Shown here one piece after another: positions 42,926 through 52,410 of a stretch of 64,000 nucleotides of DNA. The notes below the pieces were generated by a model. That model ran no database searches, was not told where the DNA came from, and saw only the letters and a list, made by a program, of their open reading frames with translations. Source of the stretch: Pontibacter litorisediminis (GTDB taxonomy: Bacteria > Bacteroidota > Bacteroidia > Cytophagales > Hymenobacteraceae); NCBI RefSeq assembly GCF_029360645.1, contig NZ_JARDUA010000002.1, forward strand, positions 781,546-845,545, written 5' to 3'. The position numbers were made by a program, and so were the translations under genes. Within the stretch, counting starts at the first letter, position 1. Every line of letters starts with the position of its first letter.

Positions 42926-43388
42926 TCTCTATTGCCACTGCTTCCCGTAGCTTGACATAAGCTATCCTTGCTAACCCCTGTTCATCCACGGCCTTACAAC
43001 CAATTTGTTGCATTTCACACTTTGGTGCTCTCCAGCCCGAGAGGGCTCGTCCTCGGGCATCGCGCTGTCTACATTTCCTTTGCTCCTGACGTCGCAATTT
43101 CGCTGAAGCGAAACCGGAAATCTAGAAGGCGCTCAACCCAAGGACTGGGAACAGTTTTCGATAGCCACCGCTTATGCAACTTGACCCAAAGTCGCCCTTG
43201 GAAGGGGGCAGGGGGATGATAATCGTTCACGAGCAATTCCCCTCCTCGGAGGGGCTAAGGGGTGGGTTTATACTTGCGTGGACAGGTCGCGACCTGCCCA
43301 CGCAACGGCAGCAACTATGAAACTTATACTTTAGCCAGAGCAGTTACAGGCTCCCCTCCTTGGCTAAGGAGGGGCAGGGGTGGTTGGA
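42926..43388 (-). repeat. Dispersed intergenic repeat, copy B (inverted)
   Basis: The reverse complement aligns with 2564-2950 through the same ordered landmarks. Copy B also has about 90 extra bases (43220-43315) between the GTTTCATAG and CCCCCTGCC modules, containing a perfect palindrome around GGTCGCGACC, a CCCCTCC/GGAGGGG hairpin and one TATACTT word. Open frames here (for example 42968-43219) and in copy A share RGLVxGHRAVYISFAP only because the DNA is repeated. Confidence 0.85.
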
Positions 43389-43588
43389 GCCGGTGCCGCA
43401 GAATTCCCCGAAACAGCCTCGGAGTTTTCAACTCCTAAGCGGGTAATAGAAGTATATGGACTACTTGGCGCAAGAAGAGGTAGTAAGATAACTGGCCTTC
43501 ATAAACTTCCAAAATGTAGAATCTATGGTAACGAACGGAGCGCTAGGAGACAGTAGAAACCGATACGGCTAAGGGTATGAATCTGCTG

Positions 43589-44629
43589 CTATACCTCTTT
43601 ACGCCGTGCCTCTGCCTGGGCAATAATGCTGGAGGCCAGCAGTTGCAGGGCATGGTAGATCATGATAGGCAGCAGGATGATTCCCACCATCGTGCCTCCC
43701 GGGAACAGCACCTTTGACATGACTGTGCCATGCACCAGCGACTTTTTGGAGCCGCAAAAGACGGCCGTGATCTGGTTTTCACGGTTAAAGCCCAGAAGTT
43801 TTGTGATGCCTATTATAATGCCGTACACCAGGAAAAACAGCCCAATCATGGCAGCGCCGAGCAGCAAAATATCGCCCACACTGTAGCCACTGAACATTTT
43901 GCGCGCAAACGACTCTGAGAAAGAGGTGAAGACAATGAGTAGAATGATGACCTGGTCAAACACGCGCAAGCGGCCTTTGTTGCGTTCGGCAAAGCTTCCC
44001 CAGTAACGATGCAGAATCACCCCGAACACCACCGGCATCAGCACCTGCAGCACCAGCTTGCCCATTACGCTTCCCATATCAAACTCACCGGTGCTGGTGG
44101 TCAGGAAGAGCCCCATCCAGAGCGGCGTGATGAAAATGCCCATCAGGCTGGAGATGCTGGCGTTAAAGATCGCGCCTGGAATATTTCCCCCGGCAATGGA
44201 GACCATCACCACCGAGGAGGACACGGTGGAAGGCAGCGCCGCCAGGTAAAACACCCCCAGCCAGAGCAGCTCCTGCGGTGTATCCTTAAACACGGCATGT
44301 AGCGGGAGTATGAGCAATGGAAAAAGGACAAACGTACTTAGCTGCACTGCCATATGGAGCTTCCAGTTGCTCAGCCCCACCTTCAGTTTTTCCGGGCTCA
44401 GGCGTAAGCCGTAGAAGAAAAAGATAACGGATACACCGTAGTTGGCCACATCACTTAGCGAGATCGGCTCCCGGTCCACGCCCAGCTCTGGCCAGAGGTA
44501 AGCCAGCACAATCATGCCTATCAGCGCCAGCAGGAACCAGTCCAGGCCCACGCGCGCGGCCATGGCACTTGCTCTTGGTATCAGGCCAATGGGCTCCTGC
44601 TTCGTTGGGTCTGCTTCTTTCTTCATCAT
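43589..44629 (-). CDS. Bile acid:Na+ symporter family protein
   Basis: 346 residues from the ATG at 44629; twelve in-frame codons upstream are left out. About nine to ten membrane helices. GVSVIFFFYGLRLSPEKLKVGL, LAALPSTVSSSVVMVSIAGGN (the Na+-site crossover region), and AVFCGSKKSLVHGTVMSKVLFPG are typical of the SBF/YfeH group. Sodium-coupled uptake of an organic anion is likely; substrate unknown. Confidence 0.88.
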   Translation of the reverse strand: MMKKEADPTKQEPIGLIPRASAMAARVGLDWFLLALIGMIVLAYLWPELGVDREPISLSDVANYGVSVIFFFYGLRLSPEKLKVGLSNWKLHMAVQLSTFVLFPLLILPLHAVFKDTPQELLWLGVFYLAALPSTVSSSVVMVSIAGGNIPGAIFNASISSLMGIFITPLWMGLFLTTSTGEFDMGSVMGKLVLQVLMPVVFGVILHRYWGSFAERNKGRLRVFDQVIILLIVFTSFSESFARKMFSGYSVGDILLLGAAMIGLFFLVYGIIIGITKLLGFNRENQITAVFCGSKKSLVHGTVMSKVLFPGGTMVGIILLPIMIYHALQLLASSIIAQAEARRKEV

Positions 44630-44657
44630 CCGCAAGTATACGCAATCTATAGGTTTT

Positions 44658-44705
44658 AAACGCAAACAGCCGCTGCAACCATAGCTGCCGCGGCTGTTTG
44701 CGTTT
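44658..44705 (-). terminator. Hairpin terminator of the AsmA-GT51 gene
   Basis: Arms 44658-44673 and 44690-44705 are a perfect 16-bp stem (AAACGCAAACAGCCGC). It separates the GT51 gene from the symporter gene. Confidence 0.88.
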
Positions 44706-44719
44706 ATACTTGATAATGC

Positions 44720-46717
44720 TTAAAAATCCAGCATATCAATACTTTCCAGCTCAAATTGATTTGTCTCCTCTTCCTCCACTGTGGTAGTATCGGGGTTGGT
44801 CACGATTAGGTCGCGGGCGCGGCCGTAGAGGCGCACGTTCGGGTACAGGTTCTCGTACTCTTCCTGCGAGATTAGCCCGCGGCGGCGCATAATGCCCCCC
44901 AGCATGCGGTAGTAGCCAGACTTCCAGCTGCGCAGGTTGCCCGAACTGTCGAAAGAGGCACGGTAGCGTTTTGGGCTTGGGATGATGCTGGTGAGGAAGA
45001 TCGCCTCAGCCAGGTTCAGTTCCGAAGGCTGCTTGCCAAAGTAAAAGCGGGAGGCATCCTTGGCACCGTACACATCCGGCCCCCACTCAATAATGTTGAG
45101 GTATACTTCGAACATGCGGTTCTTCGACACCAGGTCCAGGTTCTCGATCAGCCATACGATGATGGCTTCCTCCACCTTACGGGCAATGGTTTTCTGGCGC
45201 GTCAGGAACACGTTTTTCACCAGCTGCATAGAGATAGTGCTGCCTCCCCGGGCAAACTCGCCCTCCTCCAGGTTCTTGATAATGGCCTGCCGGAAAGCCT
45301 CCTCATGGAAACCGTTATGGCTGTAGAAGCCCGCGTCCTCGGCAGAAAGTATAGCATTGCGCAAATAGGGCGAGATTTGGCTGATAGGAGCATAAAACGG
45401 GTTGGCCGGCCCTACTGTAAACGTACGGATAGGTTTGCCATACTCGTACATGGTATGGGTGAACGAACCGTTTATCTTCTGCAAATTCGTGTTGCCCCAC
45501 TGCACAATCTTAAAGTCCTCGGAGGCATCCAGGTCCGAGTCAAACACCACCTGCTCCAGGCTGTCCATGTTCAGGTGGAAGTTGAGGTCGTACTGCAGCC
45601 ATCCCTCGGCCTGTATCCCCTCCAGGTTCTCGAAGAGGCCCTGCGGCAGGGAGTTAAAGAAATCGCTGCCCTGTATCTTGTCCGACTTCACCTTCAGGTC
45701 ATATATTTTGGAAGGGCGGGTTTGGTAGGAAGCGTACACCTTGGCCTTGGCCTTGTTCACGCGCACTTCCGTCAGGCTATCCACCACGTACAGGTTCGGT
45801 CCAATAGTCACCACATAGTCCACTTCGCCTTCGGCCACATGCACATCTTCCGATGCTATCTTTGGCTGGCTCACCACCAGGTTATTCACCATGGCGTTGC
45901 CGCGCATGGTTAGGTTGTCTTTGCGGTACTCCTTATCCTGAAGGCTAAGGTGCAGGGTATCAAAGGCCACGGTGGCATCAAAGCGCTGCTTTACGTAAGG
46001 CAGGCGTATACCCACCGTGTCGTTGGCATAAATGCTGGCCGTGATGTTATACTTGCGCGGGTCTATGGTACCCTTTACATGCATGTTGTTTACCAAAGAA
46101 TCCATGCTGATCAGCACATCCGACTCAATGTTGCCATCGTCTATCAGCAGGTAGGGCATCTTCACATCAATGGTGCGGTTGGTAGATACGTAGGAGGCAT
46201 TCAGGTTCTTGAAGTCCACCTGGTCAGGCACGTTATCAAAGGCTGTTTCGATAAGGCGGTTAAGCAACTGGCCGTAGTTGCGGCCGGCGGTAGAGTCTTT
46301 GGGCTGCGCAGGCGCGTCCTCATCCTTTTTCAGCAGGAAATCGAAGTTAGTCTCGTTGCCCTTCTTCACGGCGGTCAGGTAGCCGTCATTCACCTCCAGG
46401 CGCCGGAACACGATGCGCCCCTTAAAAAGCGAGCGAAAGCCAACAGTGGCGTGCACGCTGTCTGTAGTGAAAAGGGTGTCGCGGCCGTTCGGCACCAGTG
46501 TGATATCGTTAAGCACTACGGCGTTCCAACCTACAAACGCAGCATTCCCAATGTTCAGGTCTACCGGGTAGCGGTTCTCCACTTTCGTGATGATGCGGTC
46601 TACGGTATAGCTCAGCAATTTGCTACGGAAGGCAAAAAGTAATGCAAACAGGAGCACAAAGAAGGCTAGCACGCCGCCAACCCAAATCAGAATTTTATTT
46701 TTCAAACGATGGTCCAA
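44720..46717 (-). CDS. AsmA-like and GT51 peptidoglycan glycosyltransferase fusion
   Basis: 665 residues. An N-terminal membrane helix (about 10-29) is followed by an AsmA/DUF748-like beta domain (about 40-400: VDLNIGNAAFVGWNAVVLND, then repeated IxMPYLLIDD-type strands), and a GT51 domain from about 440: catalytic Glu 460 in ILSAEDAGFYSHNGF and RGGSTISMQLVKNVFL, WGPDVYGAKDASRFYFGK. No transpeptidase domain. Start is TTG (46717); no ATG lies before the membrane helix. Polymerises glycan strands at the inner membrane. Confidence 0.87.
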   Translation of the reverse strand: MDHRLKNKILIWVGGVLAFFVLLFALLFAFRSKLLSYTVDRIITKVENRYPVDLNIGNAAFVGWNAVVLNDITLVPNGRDTLFTTDSVHATVGFRSLFKGRIVFRRLEVNDGYLTAVKKGNETNFDFLLKKDEDAPAQPKDSTAGRNYGQLLNRLIETAFDNVPDQVDFKNLNASYVSTNRTIDVKMPYLLIDDGNIESDVLISMDSLVNNMHVKGTIDPRKYNITASIYANDTVGIRLPYVKQRFDATVAFDTLHLSLQDKEYRKDNLTMRGNAMVNNLVVSQPKIASEDVHVAEGEVDYVVTIGPNLYVVDSLTEVRVNKAKAKVYASYQTRPSKIYDLKVKSDKIQGSDFFNSLPQGLFENLEGIQAEGWLQYDLNFHLNMDSLEQVVFDSDLDASEDFKIVQWGNTNLQKINGSFTHTMYEYGKPIRTFTVGPANPFYAPISQISPYLRNAILSAEDAGFYSHNGFHEEAFRQAIIKNLEEGEFARGGSTISMQLVKNVFLTRQKTIARKVEEAIIVWLIENLDLVSKNRMFEVYLNIIEWGPDVYGAKDASRFYFGKQPSELNLAEAIFLTSIIPSPKRYRASFDSSGNLRSWKSGYYRMLGGIMRRRGLISQEEYENLYPNVRLYGRARDLIVTNPDTTTVEEEETNQFELESIDMLDF

Positions 46718-46932
46718 GGTATAATTCGATGCGAATTAAGTAATAAGATCTGTATCTAAAAAAGTGGCGGTCAATTATAAAGGCTGATCCTTATATAGCG
46801 GTCCCCAAATCAACCTATATACCTATTTTACCACTTATTACGGCTGTGGCCCAGTTAGGATATGCCGCCTGCAGCCACAGCCGCAAGCATAGTGCCAAAA
46901 TAAACTGATGCACAGCACCTTAACTTATATAA

Positions 46933-47016
46933 AAGCCAATTAGTTGCACCTTCCCCGTAGGCAGCGGTGCCGTATAACGCTGCCTATCCTATAAACGGAC
47001 ACCGTAGAATTGGCTT
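46933..47016. repeat. Nested inverted repeats upstream of purB
   Basis: Outer arms AAGCCAATT (46933-46941) and AATTGGCTT (47008-47016); inner perfect hairpin TAGGCAGCG (46958-46966) with CGCTGCCTA (46978-46986). The right outer arm overlaps the proposed -33 box. Operator-like or a small palindromic element. Confidence 0.6.
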
Positions 47017-47041
47017 CGTGTGGCAAACGTGTGTATCTTTG
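47010..47041 (+). promoter_or_regulatory. Promoter of purB
   Basis: TTGG (47010-47013), 20 bases, TATCTTTG (47034-47041). Start site near 47048 would give a 19-base leader. Confidence 0.72.
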
Positions 47042-47066
47042 AACAGGAGAACCACATCCCCAAAAC

Positions 47067-48422
47067 ATGAACCTGACAACACTCACCGCTATCTCGCCGG
47101 TGGATGGCCGTTACCGCCGCCACACCAGCGACCTTGCCCCCTTTTTCTCAGAATTTGGCCTGATCCGCTACCGTGTGCTGGTGGAGGTTGAATATTTTAT
47201 CGCGCTTTGTGAGCTGCCGCTGCCACAGCTGCAGGAGGTAAGCCACAGCATCTTCCCGGAACTGCGCGCCATTTACGAGAACTTTACAGAGCAGGACGCC
47301 CTGACCATCAAGGAAACGGAGAAAACCACCAATCATGATGTAAAGGCGGTTGAATATTTTCTGAAGGAGAAGTTTGATGCCCTGTACCTGGGCGAGCACA
47401 AGGAATTCATCCACTTCGGGCTTACCTCCCAGGACGTGAACAACACGGCCATTCCGCTGTCGCTGCGCGAGGCGCACGAGCGCGTGCTGCTACCAACCTA
47501 CCAGGCCATACTGCAGAACCTGCAGGGGCTGGCACAGGAGTGGAAAAGCGTGCCGATGCTGGCGCACACGCATGGGCAGCCGGCCTCCCCTACCCGCTTG
47601 GGCAAGGAGATCATGGTGTTTGCCGAGCGCCTGCAGCGCCAGCTCGACCTGCTGGCACAGGTGCCGTTTTCGGCCAAGTTTGGCGGCGCAACCGGTAACT
47701 TTAACGCCCACCACGTGGCCTACCCAAGTATAAACTGGCCTGAGTTCGGTAACCGTTTTGTGCAGGAGCAGCTGGGCCTTACCCGCAGCCAGTACACTAC
47801 CCAGATAGAGCACTACGATAACCTGGCCGCCTACTTCGACGGACTCAAGCGCCTGAACACTATCCTGCTCGACTTCTCCCGCGATGTGTGGCAGTATGTA
47901 TCCATGGGCTACTTTAAGCAAAAAATAAAAGCCGGTGAGGTGGGCTCCTCGGCCATGCCGCATAAGGTGAACCCAATCGACTTCGAGAACGCCGAGGGCA
48001 ACCTGGGGATTGCCAACGCCCTGCTGGAGCATTTGTCGGCCAAGCTGCCGATCTCCCGCCTGCAGCGCGACCTGACCGACTCTACCGTGCTGCGCAACGT
48101 AGGGGTGCCGCTGGCGCACGCCCTTATCGCCTTGAAGTCGTTGGAGAAAGGCATTGGCAAGCTGGAACTGAACGAAGCTGCCCTGTACGCGCACCTGGAG
48201 GATAACTGGGCCGTAGTGGCCGAGGGCATCCAGACGGTGCTGCGCCGTGAGGGGTATCCGCAGCCGTACGAGGCTTTGAAGGAGCTGACACGTAAAAACG
48301 AGAAGATGACGGAGGAGCGCATCCACACCTTTATCGACACGCTGCAGGTAAGCGAGGAGGTAAAGGCGGAGCTGAAGCAGATCTCTCCGTTTAACTACAC
48401 CGGCGTGGAGCAACTGACATAA
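47067..48422 (+). CDS. purB: Adenylosuccinate lyase
   Basis: Two steps of purine synthesis (SAICAR and adenylosuccinate cleavage), cytosolic homotetramer. 451 residues of the E. coli-like branch. LTAISPVDGRYRRHTSDLA, FIHFGLTSQDVNNTA, MLAHTHGQPASPTRLG (catalytic His), and the lyase signature GSSAMPHKVNPIDFEN are all present. Monocistronic: promoter at 47010 and terminator at 48443. Confidence 0.97.
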   Translation: MNLTTLTAISPVDGRYRRHTSDLAPFFSEFGLIRYRVLVEVEYFIALCELPLPQLQEVSHSIFPELRAIYENFTEQDALTIKETEKTTNHDVKAVEYFLKEKFDALYLGEHKEFIHFGLTSQDVNNTAIPLSLREAHERVLLPTYQAILQNLQGLAQEWKSVPMLAHTHGQPASPTRLGKEIMVFAERLQRQLDLLAQVPFSAKFGGATGNFNAHHVAYPSINWPEFGNRFVQEQLGLTRSQYTTQIEHYDNLAAYFDGLKRLNTILLDFSRDVWQYVSMGYFKQKIKAGEVGSSAMPHKVNPIDFENAEGNLGIANALLEHLSAKLPISRLQRDLTDSTVLRNVGVPLAHALIALKSLEKGIGKLELNEAALYAHLEDNWAVVAEGIQTVLRREGYPQPYEALKELTRKNEKMTEERIHTFIDTLQVSEEVKAELKQISPFNYTGVEQLT

Positions 48423-48442
48423 AGGAATATTGCCCTAACAGA

Positions 48443-48482
48443 CAGGAGCCCCGGCAGTTGAGACTACCGGGGCTCCTGTTTT
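48443..48482. terminator. Terminator of purB
   Basis: CAGGAGCCCCGG (48443-48454) pairs with CCGGGGCTCCTG (48467-48478), 12 bp, then TTTT. Convergent gene on the minus strand follows. Confidence 0.92.
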
Positions 48483-48503
48483 AAGTGCCGTTATACGTTG
48501 CCC

Positions 48504-49289
48504 CTATACTTCGCTTCGCTGCAGGCCGTGCTGCAGAAAATAGGCTAGGGTGAAGCGCTCATCTCTTCCTGGTTTATACTTCCCAGCCCGTGGCTCCACC
48601 TGAAAGTCCCCCTCATTAAAAGGCTTGTAGAAGTGGATGTTCTCCGGAGTGTAAGGCAGCTGCTGATAGGTAACCCCTGCCGCTGCTGCCAGTTCTGCCA
48701 TACTGTACTCGCGCTCCCCTAGCAATGCCTTTACCTGTTTTCCGGTAAAATCCTGCCGTTGCAGGTGGTTGGCAGCCTCAAAGGCCACCTCATAAGAGGA
48801 GATGTAAGGCAGCATCAGGTCTGGTGCGTAAGGCGTGTGTAGCCCCCAGTTCAGGTTCTCAAAGAAGTTACCGCAGCGCAGGTGCAAAATGTGCTGCGGC
48901 AGGCACTTGTCCAGCTCCTGCTCCAGCGCCACTAATCGGGTAGGTTGCCCTGCCTTTTTCACAATGCTGTTGCTGATGTTGACGATGTGCGTGACAGGGG
49001 TGCCGTGCAGTAGCCGCGCCAGGCGCTTTGCCGTGGCCGGGACATCCGCAAAAGCTTCATCGGGCACCGTCAGGAACAGGCTGATGGCTCCACCAAAGGC
49101 CTGCTGCAGAAAAGCGTCATCGTTAAAGTCTCCCTCCAGGATGGTTGCCCTTTCCTCAAATTGGCTCAGGCGACCACGGCTGCGGCCTGCCACGGCTACT
49201 TTTGCGCCCTGTTTGAGCAGTTGCTGCGCTACTTTGCCGCCAATGTTGCCTCCGGCGCCCAGCACCAGTATGTAACTTCCTTTTTCCAT
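48504..49289 (-). CDS. NAD(P)-binding NmrA-like atypical SDR
   Basis: 261 residues, Rossmann fold with LVLGAGGNIGGKVAQQLLKQG (GxGxxG) and GDFNDDAFLQQAF (Asp after the third strand). No Ser-Tyr-Lys catalytic triad in the usual place, as in atypical NmrA-type regulators or redox sensors. The C-terminal half (YSMAELAAAAGVTYQQLPYTPE) fits NmrA-like domains. Reductase or sensor role cannot be told apart. Confidence 0.78.
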   Translation of the reverse strand: MEKGSYILVLGAGGNIGGKVAQQLLKQGAKVAVAGRSRGRLSQFEERATILEGDFNDDAFLQQAFGGAISLFLTVPDEAFADVPATAKRLARLLHGTPVTHIVNISNSIVKKAGQPTRLVALEQELDKCLPQHILHLRCGNFFENLNWGLHTPYAPDLMLPYISSYEVAFEAANHLQRQDFTGKQVKALLGEREYSMAELAAAAGVTYQQLPYTPENIHFYKPFNEGDFQVEPRAGKYKPGRDERFTLAYFLQHGLQRSEV

Positions 49290-49395
49290 AGTATAGGTGT
49301 GTGGTTAAGTGTGCGGCAAAATAAACCTGCCACTGGGGAAGTATGGAAAGCGGGCAGACAGACAACCATAAGTGGCAGACGGAATGCAGCGGGTG

Positions 49396-49917
49396 CTACC
49401 AGGGCAGCCCGTCCAGGTGTATGTGCTGCGGGTAAAAAGCCTGCTGCCCGGCCGGCGACAGCAGCATGGTGTTGGAATCGTATAACTGCTCCCCGGCAGG
49501 CTGGTGGTAGTATAAAGTACAGCCGTCCAGCGTATACCAGCCCAGGCGGCTGTAAAAGGGCAGCAGCGCGTCGGCACAAAGCAAGAGGCCATAGGCACAG
49601 CCGAACTCATTGAAGATGAACGGCGCGGCTTGGCGCAGCACCTGGCTGGCGTAGCCCTTGCCACGGTGGGCTTTGGGCGTGATAACGTTGTTGATGCCGC
49701 CTACTTTATACTTTTGCCCGTCCATACTTACCTCGCGCAGCACCACATGGCAAAACGTGGCTATTTCATCCAGCTCATACTTTACCAGCACCCAGTCTGG
49801 CTGCGCCCACTGCCGCTCCTGCACAAAGGCCACATGCCCGAACTCCTCCGCTACATACTGCTCCAGCACCCCCTTGGTGGAAGCGCTGAGCTCCGTGTAT
49901 TTTTCTGCCTTGATCAT
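49396..49917 (-). CDS. GNAT-family N-acetyltransferase
   Basis: 173 residues from the ATG at 49917. Acetyl-CoA-binding loop ITPKAHRGKGYASQVL (R/Q-x-x-G-x-G/A) in the centre, with strand VGGINNVITPKAH before it and FYSRLGWYTLDG near the end. Substrate unknown. Fifteen bases downstream of the MG2/plug gene, so it may be the last gene of that operon. Confidence 0.85.
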   Translation of the reverse strand: MIKAEKYTELSASTKGVLEQYVAEEFGHVAFVQERQWAQPDWVLVKYELDEIATFCHVVLREVSMDGQKYKVGGINNVITPKAHRGKGYASQVLRQAAPFIFNEFGCAYGLLLCADALLPFYSRLGWYTLDGCTLYYHQPAGEQLYDSNTMLLSPAGQQAFYPQHIHLDGLPW

Positions 49918-49932
49918 CAATGTTGAAGACAA

Positions 49933-52410
49933 TTATTTTCTTACAAGTGGCTGCACGACCCTGAACGTAAGTACCTTACTGCCTGCTTGCCCCTTTTCAG
50001 TTATTCCCTGCACTACCACTACATACACACCGTCCTGGTCGGAGGTGTAGAAATGCATTTGCTTTTCTTTCCCCGCCTCTAGCACCAGGTTTGGCTCCCA
50101 GTGCAACAAGTTGCGGAGATCTGCCAGGCGGCTTTGCTTTTGCTCCGGCGTTCCGTAGGCGGGGGCGTAAAACTCCCGCTGCAACTGCAGCCCGTCGTAC
50201 GCCTGCAAGAGCGCCTTGGGGTTTAGCTCAAAACCTGCCAGGTCGCCTTTGTAGGTAGTGTAGCTCACGAGGCCGTCATACACCAGGAGCCCATTGAAAA
50301 ACCTGCTCGTTATCACATCCAGCTTCTGCACCTTGAGTGGGTCAAACGCCATGATCTGGTCTATATCGAAAACGGGAATTCCGTCCAGCAACACCATCGG
50401 GTTATTCTGGAATATGCTTCTGTAAGGTCTGTTAAAGACCATGAACCGGAACTTCCCGCTCTGTCTCCGCACCTGAACGCCCGGCACATACTCCCGCATC
50501 ACTTCCTCCATCACCTTAAAGCGCTTGTAGTCGTCCAGGAAGTACCGCTCATCGGGCTTTCCGTAAAAGGAAACGCTGTCGGCAGTGGCTGGCAAGGTTC
50601 TGTTATGCTGGCTGCCGAAATAAGCCTGTTGCACCTGTGTCTGTACGTGGCGTAGCGTTAGCTCCTGCTCCAACCCATCGGAGATGGTGAACGCCGCCCG
50701 CTTTCTTTCCACATACTTATCAGAAAAAGGAGAAAACAATTCGAAGTGATACGTGCTGTCCTTTGTGTAATCGCTTTGCAGCACCACATCCCTGTCTCCG
50801 TAGAAATCCCTTACCTCAAACCTGATCAACCCCTCGTTATTGCTGGTGGAGTTGTACAGGCGCGCCATCTTGTCTGGGGAGGCTAGGTAAGTAACGATAC
50901 CTGGTGCCGGCTTACCGGTAGCCTTATGCGTGACCCTTCCCCGGATCTGATGGCCATTGTATTCGGGCAGGAACCGGTACGGCGCCTGTTCTCCTCCGAT
51001 CACCTCTTCCCATTTAAAGCGGCTCCACCCGTGCGTCAGCATCAGGTTCTCCGTAGCCTCACGGTCCGTGGCGCCTTCTCCGGCAAAGTAGTAGGCGGGG
51101 CGCTCGATAGTGCCCTTCAGGTCGGACGTCAGCCACAGGTAGCTCTCTATACTTGCTTCCATGCCTGGCTGCAGAGAATCGAGCCGGTACACAGCCATCG
51201 AGAGGTTGGCAGTGGCCGCCTGCGCCGTTGGCTCCTGCGCCAGCATACTTAGGGTCACCTTATCGCGGGTGGTATAGTTTGCCCTGTCAGCAGCCACGCT
51301 CAGTTGCAGGCCTTGCTCAGGGGACTTAAAGTACAGACGCTCGCAAACCGGCTGCCTGTTTGCATTGAACACAGTGAAATGGGTAATGCCATCTGCCAGC
51401 GCCTTTCTATCTACCAGGAAAACGGCCGCCCCCTGGTTTAGGGCAGCTGCATCTGCCACTGCCACCATTTGCCGGGTGTGGCCCAGCAAGTAGAGCTGTT
51501 CGCCCGGCAGCCCTACCTGCCTGACAGTTATCTTCAGCCGATCAGTGTCTGTCTCCTCCAGTTGCAAGGCATACCCCTGCGCATACGCGGCAGGTAATTT
51601 CTTTTTGATACTCTGGCTATCTGCAAGCGTTAAGGTAGCGGTATACTCCTTCCCTGCTTCTGGAGTAAAGGTAAAATGCCCCATCCCGAACTTGTATGGC
51701 TCAAACGTGGCGACTGTGTATCCGTGCTGGTCGTGCAGTTCTCCTTTAAAACTGGCTCCCTTGCCTGTGCGCTCGTTTACTACCTGAAAAGCTATTTTAT
51801 TCACCACGCCGGCTACCATGTTGCCTCCCTCCGGAAAGAATTGCGCGGCATAGGCCGGGGCCGCAGGTGCAGCAGGTGTCTCAAGCTGCCGAAAGGTGTT
51901 AATGATACTTACCGGTTGCTCAAAATAAAAGTCCGGGCTGAAGTTCTTCATCCAGTTGGTGTATGCCCTAACGGTGTAGTTTCCGGAGGCTAAGGTGGCC
52001 GGCAGCGTAAACGCCCCATTGCCCGTCCCTGCTTTTAAAGCAACTTTCGCCTGCAGCACCGGCTTGCTGGCGGCATCCACCACCTCCACATAAGCTACTT
52101 TGCTTAGGTCCAGGGGCCTGTGCAGCGTGCCGTCCACGTTGTAGAGCTTAAACCACATGGTTTCGCCGCAAGCGTACACGGGCCTGTCGATGTGCAGGAA
52201 GAGCTTTTCCTGCAACGCCTTTTTCCGATACAGGTCAAAATCTTGCGTTATACTGTTGAAAGGCGTGGTTTGGGCTGTTGCCGCGCCAACACAAGCCAGG
52301 CAAAGCAGGCAGCAAAGTACGGCTTGCAGGCAGCTTCCTGATATGCCATTGGGCGTTGGCCTCCATCTCTTTCGCAGCATGTTGTAGGGCGCTTTTGTTA
52401 GGCTCATCAT
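49933..52410 (-). CDS. MG2-domain and plug-like cell-surface protein
   Basis: 825 residues, signal peptide in the first 47 (CLLCLACVGAATAQ). N-terminal alpha-2-macroglobulin MG2-like domain: LFLHIDRPVYACGETMWFKLYNVDGT and GNYTVRAYTNWMKNF. The C-terminal part has a TonB-plug-like segment (FRFMVFNRPYRSIFQNNPMVLLDGIPVFD). This combination regularly travels with TonB-receptor and DUF4249 genes in Bacteroidota. No barrel. ATG at 52410 abuts the stop of the DUF4249 gene (translational coupling). Confidence 0.83.
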   Translation of the reverse strand: MMSLTKAPYNMLRKRWRPTPNGISGSCLQAVLCCLLCLACVGAATAQTTPFNSITQDFDLYRKKALQEKLFLHIDRPVYACGETMWFKLYNVDGTLHRPLDLSKVAYVEVVDAASKPVLQAKVALKAGTGNGAFTLPATLASGNYTVRAYTNWMKNFSPDFYFEQPVSIINTFRQLETPAAPAAPAYAAQFFPEGGNMVAGVVNKIAFQVVNERTGKGASFKGELHDQHGYTVATFEPYKFGMGHFTFTPEAGKEYTATLTLADSQSIKKKLPAAYAQGYALQLEETDTDRLKITVRQVGLPGEQLYLLGHTRQMVAVADAAALNQGAAVFLVDRKALADGITHFTVFNANRQPVCERLYFKSPEQGLQLSVAADRANYTTRDKVTLSMLAQEPTAQAATANLSMAVYRLDSLQPGMEASIESYLWLTSDLKGTIERPAYYFAGEGATDREATENLMLTHGWSRFKWEEVIGGEQAPYRFLPEYNGHQIRGRVTHKATGKPAPGIVTYLASPDKMARLYNSTSNNEGLIRFEVRDFYGDRDVVLQSDYTKDSTYHFELFSPFSDKYVERKRAAFTISDGLEQELTLRHVQTQVQQAYFGSQHNRTLPATADSVSFYGKPDERYFLDDYKRFKVMEEVMREYVPGVQVRRQSGKFRFMVFNRPYRSIFQNNPMVLLDGIPVFDIDQIMAFDPLKVQKLDVITSRFFNGLLVYDGLVSYTTYKGDLAGFELNPKALLQAYDGLQLQREFYAPAYGTPEQKQSRLADLRNLLHWEPNLVLEAGKEKQMHFYTSDQDGVYVVVVQGITEKGQAGSKVLTFRVVQPLVRK

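Larger units (their letters stand above)
42684..43588. other. Long intergenic region with inverted copy of the 2.6-kb repeat
   Basis: Apart from the terminator at 42708-42740 and the repeat at about 42926-43388, no gene is supported. Bases 42742-42925 and 43389-43588 show no recognisable element. Confidence 0.6.
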
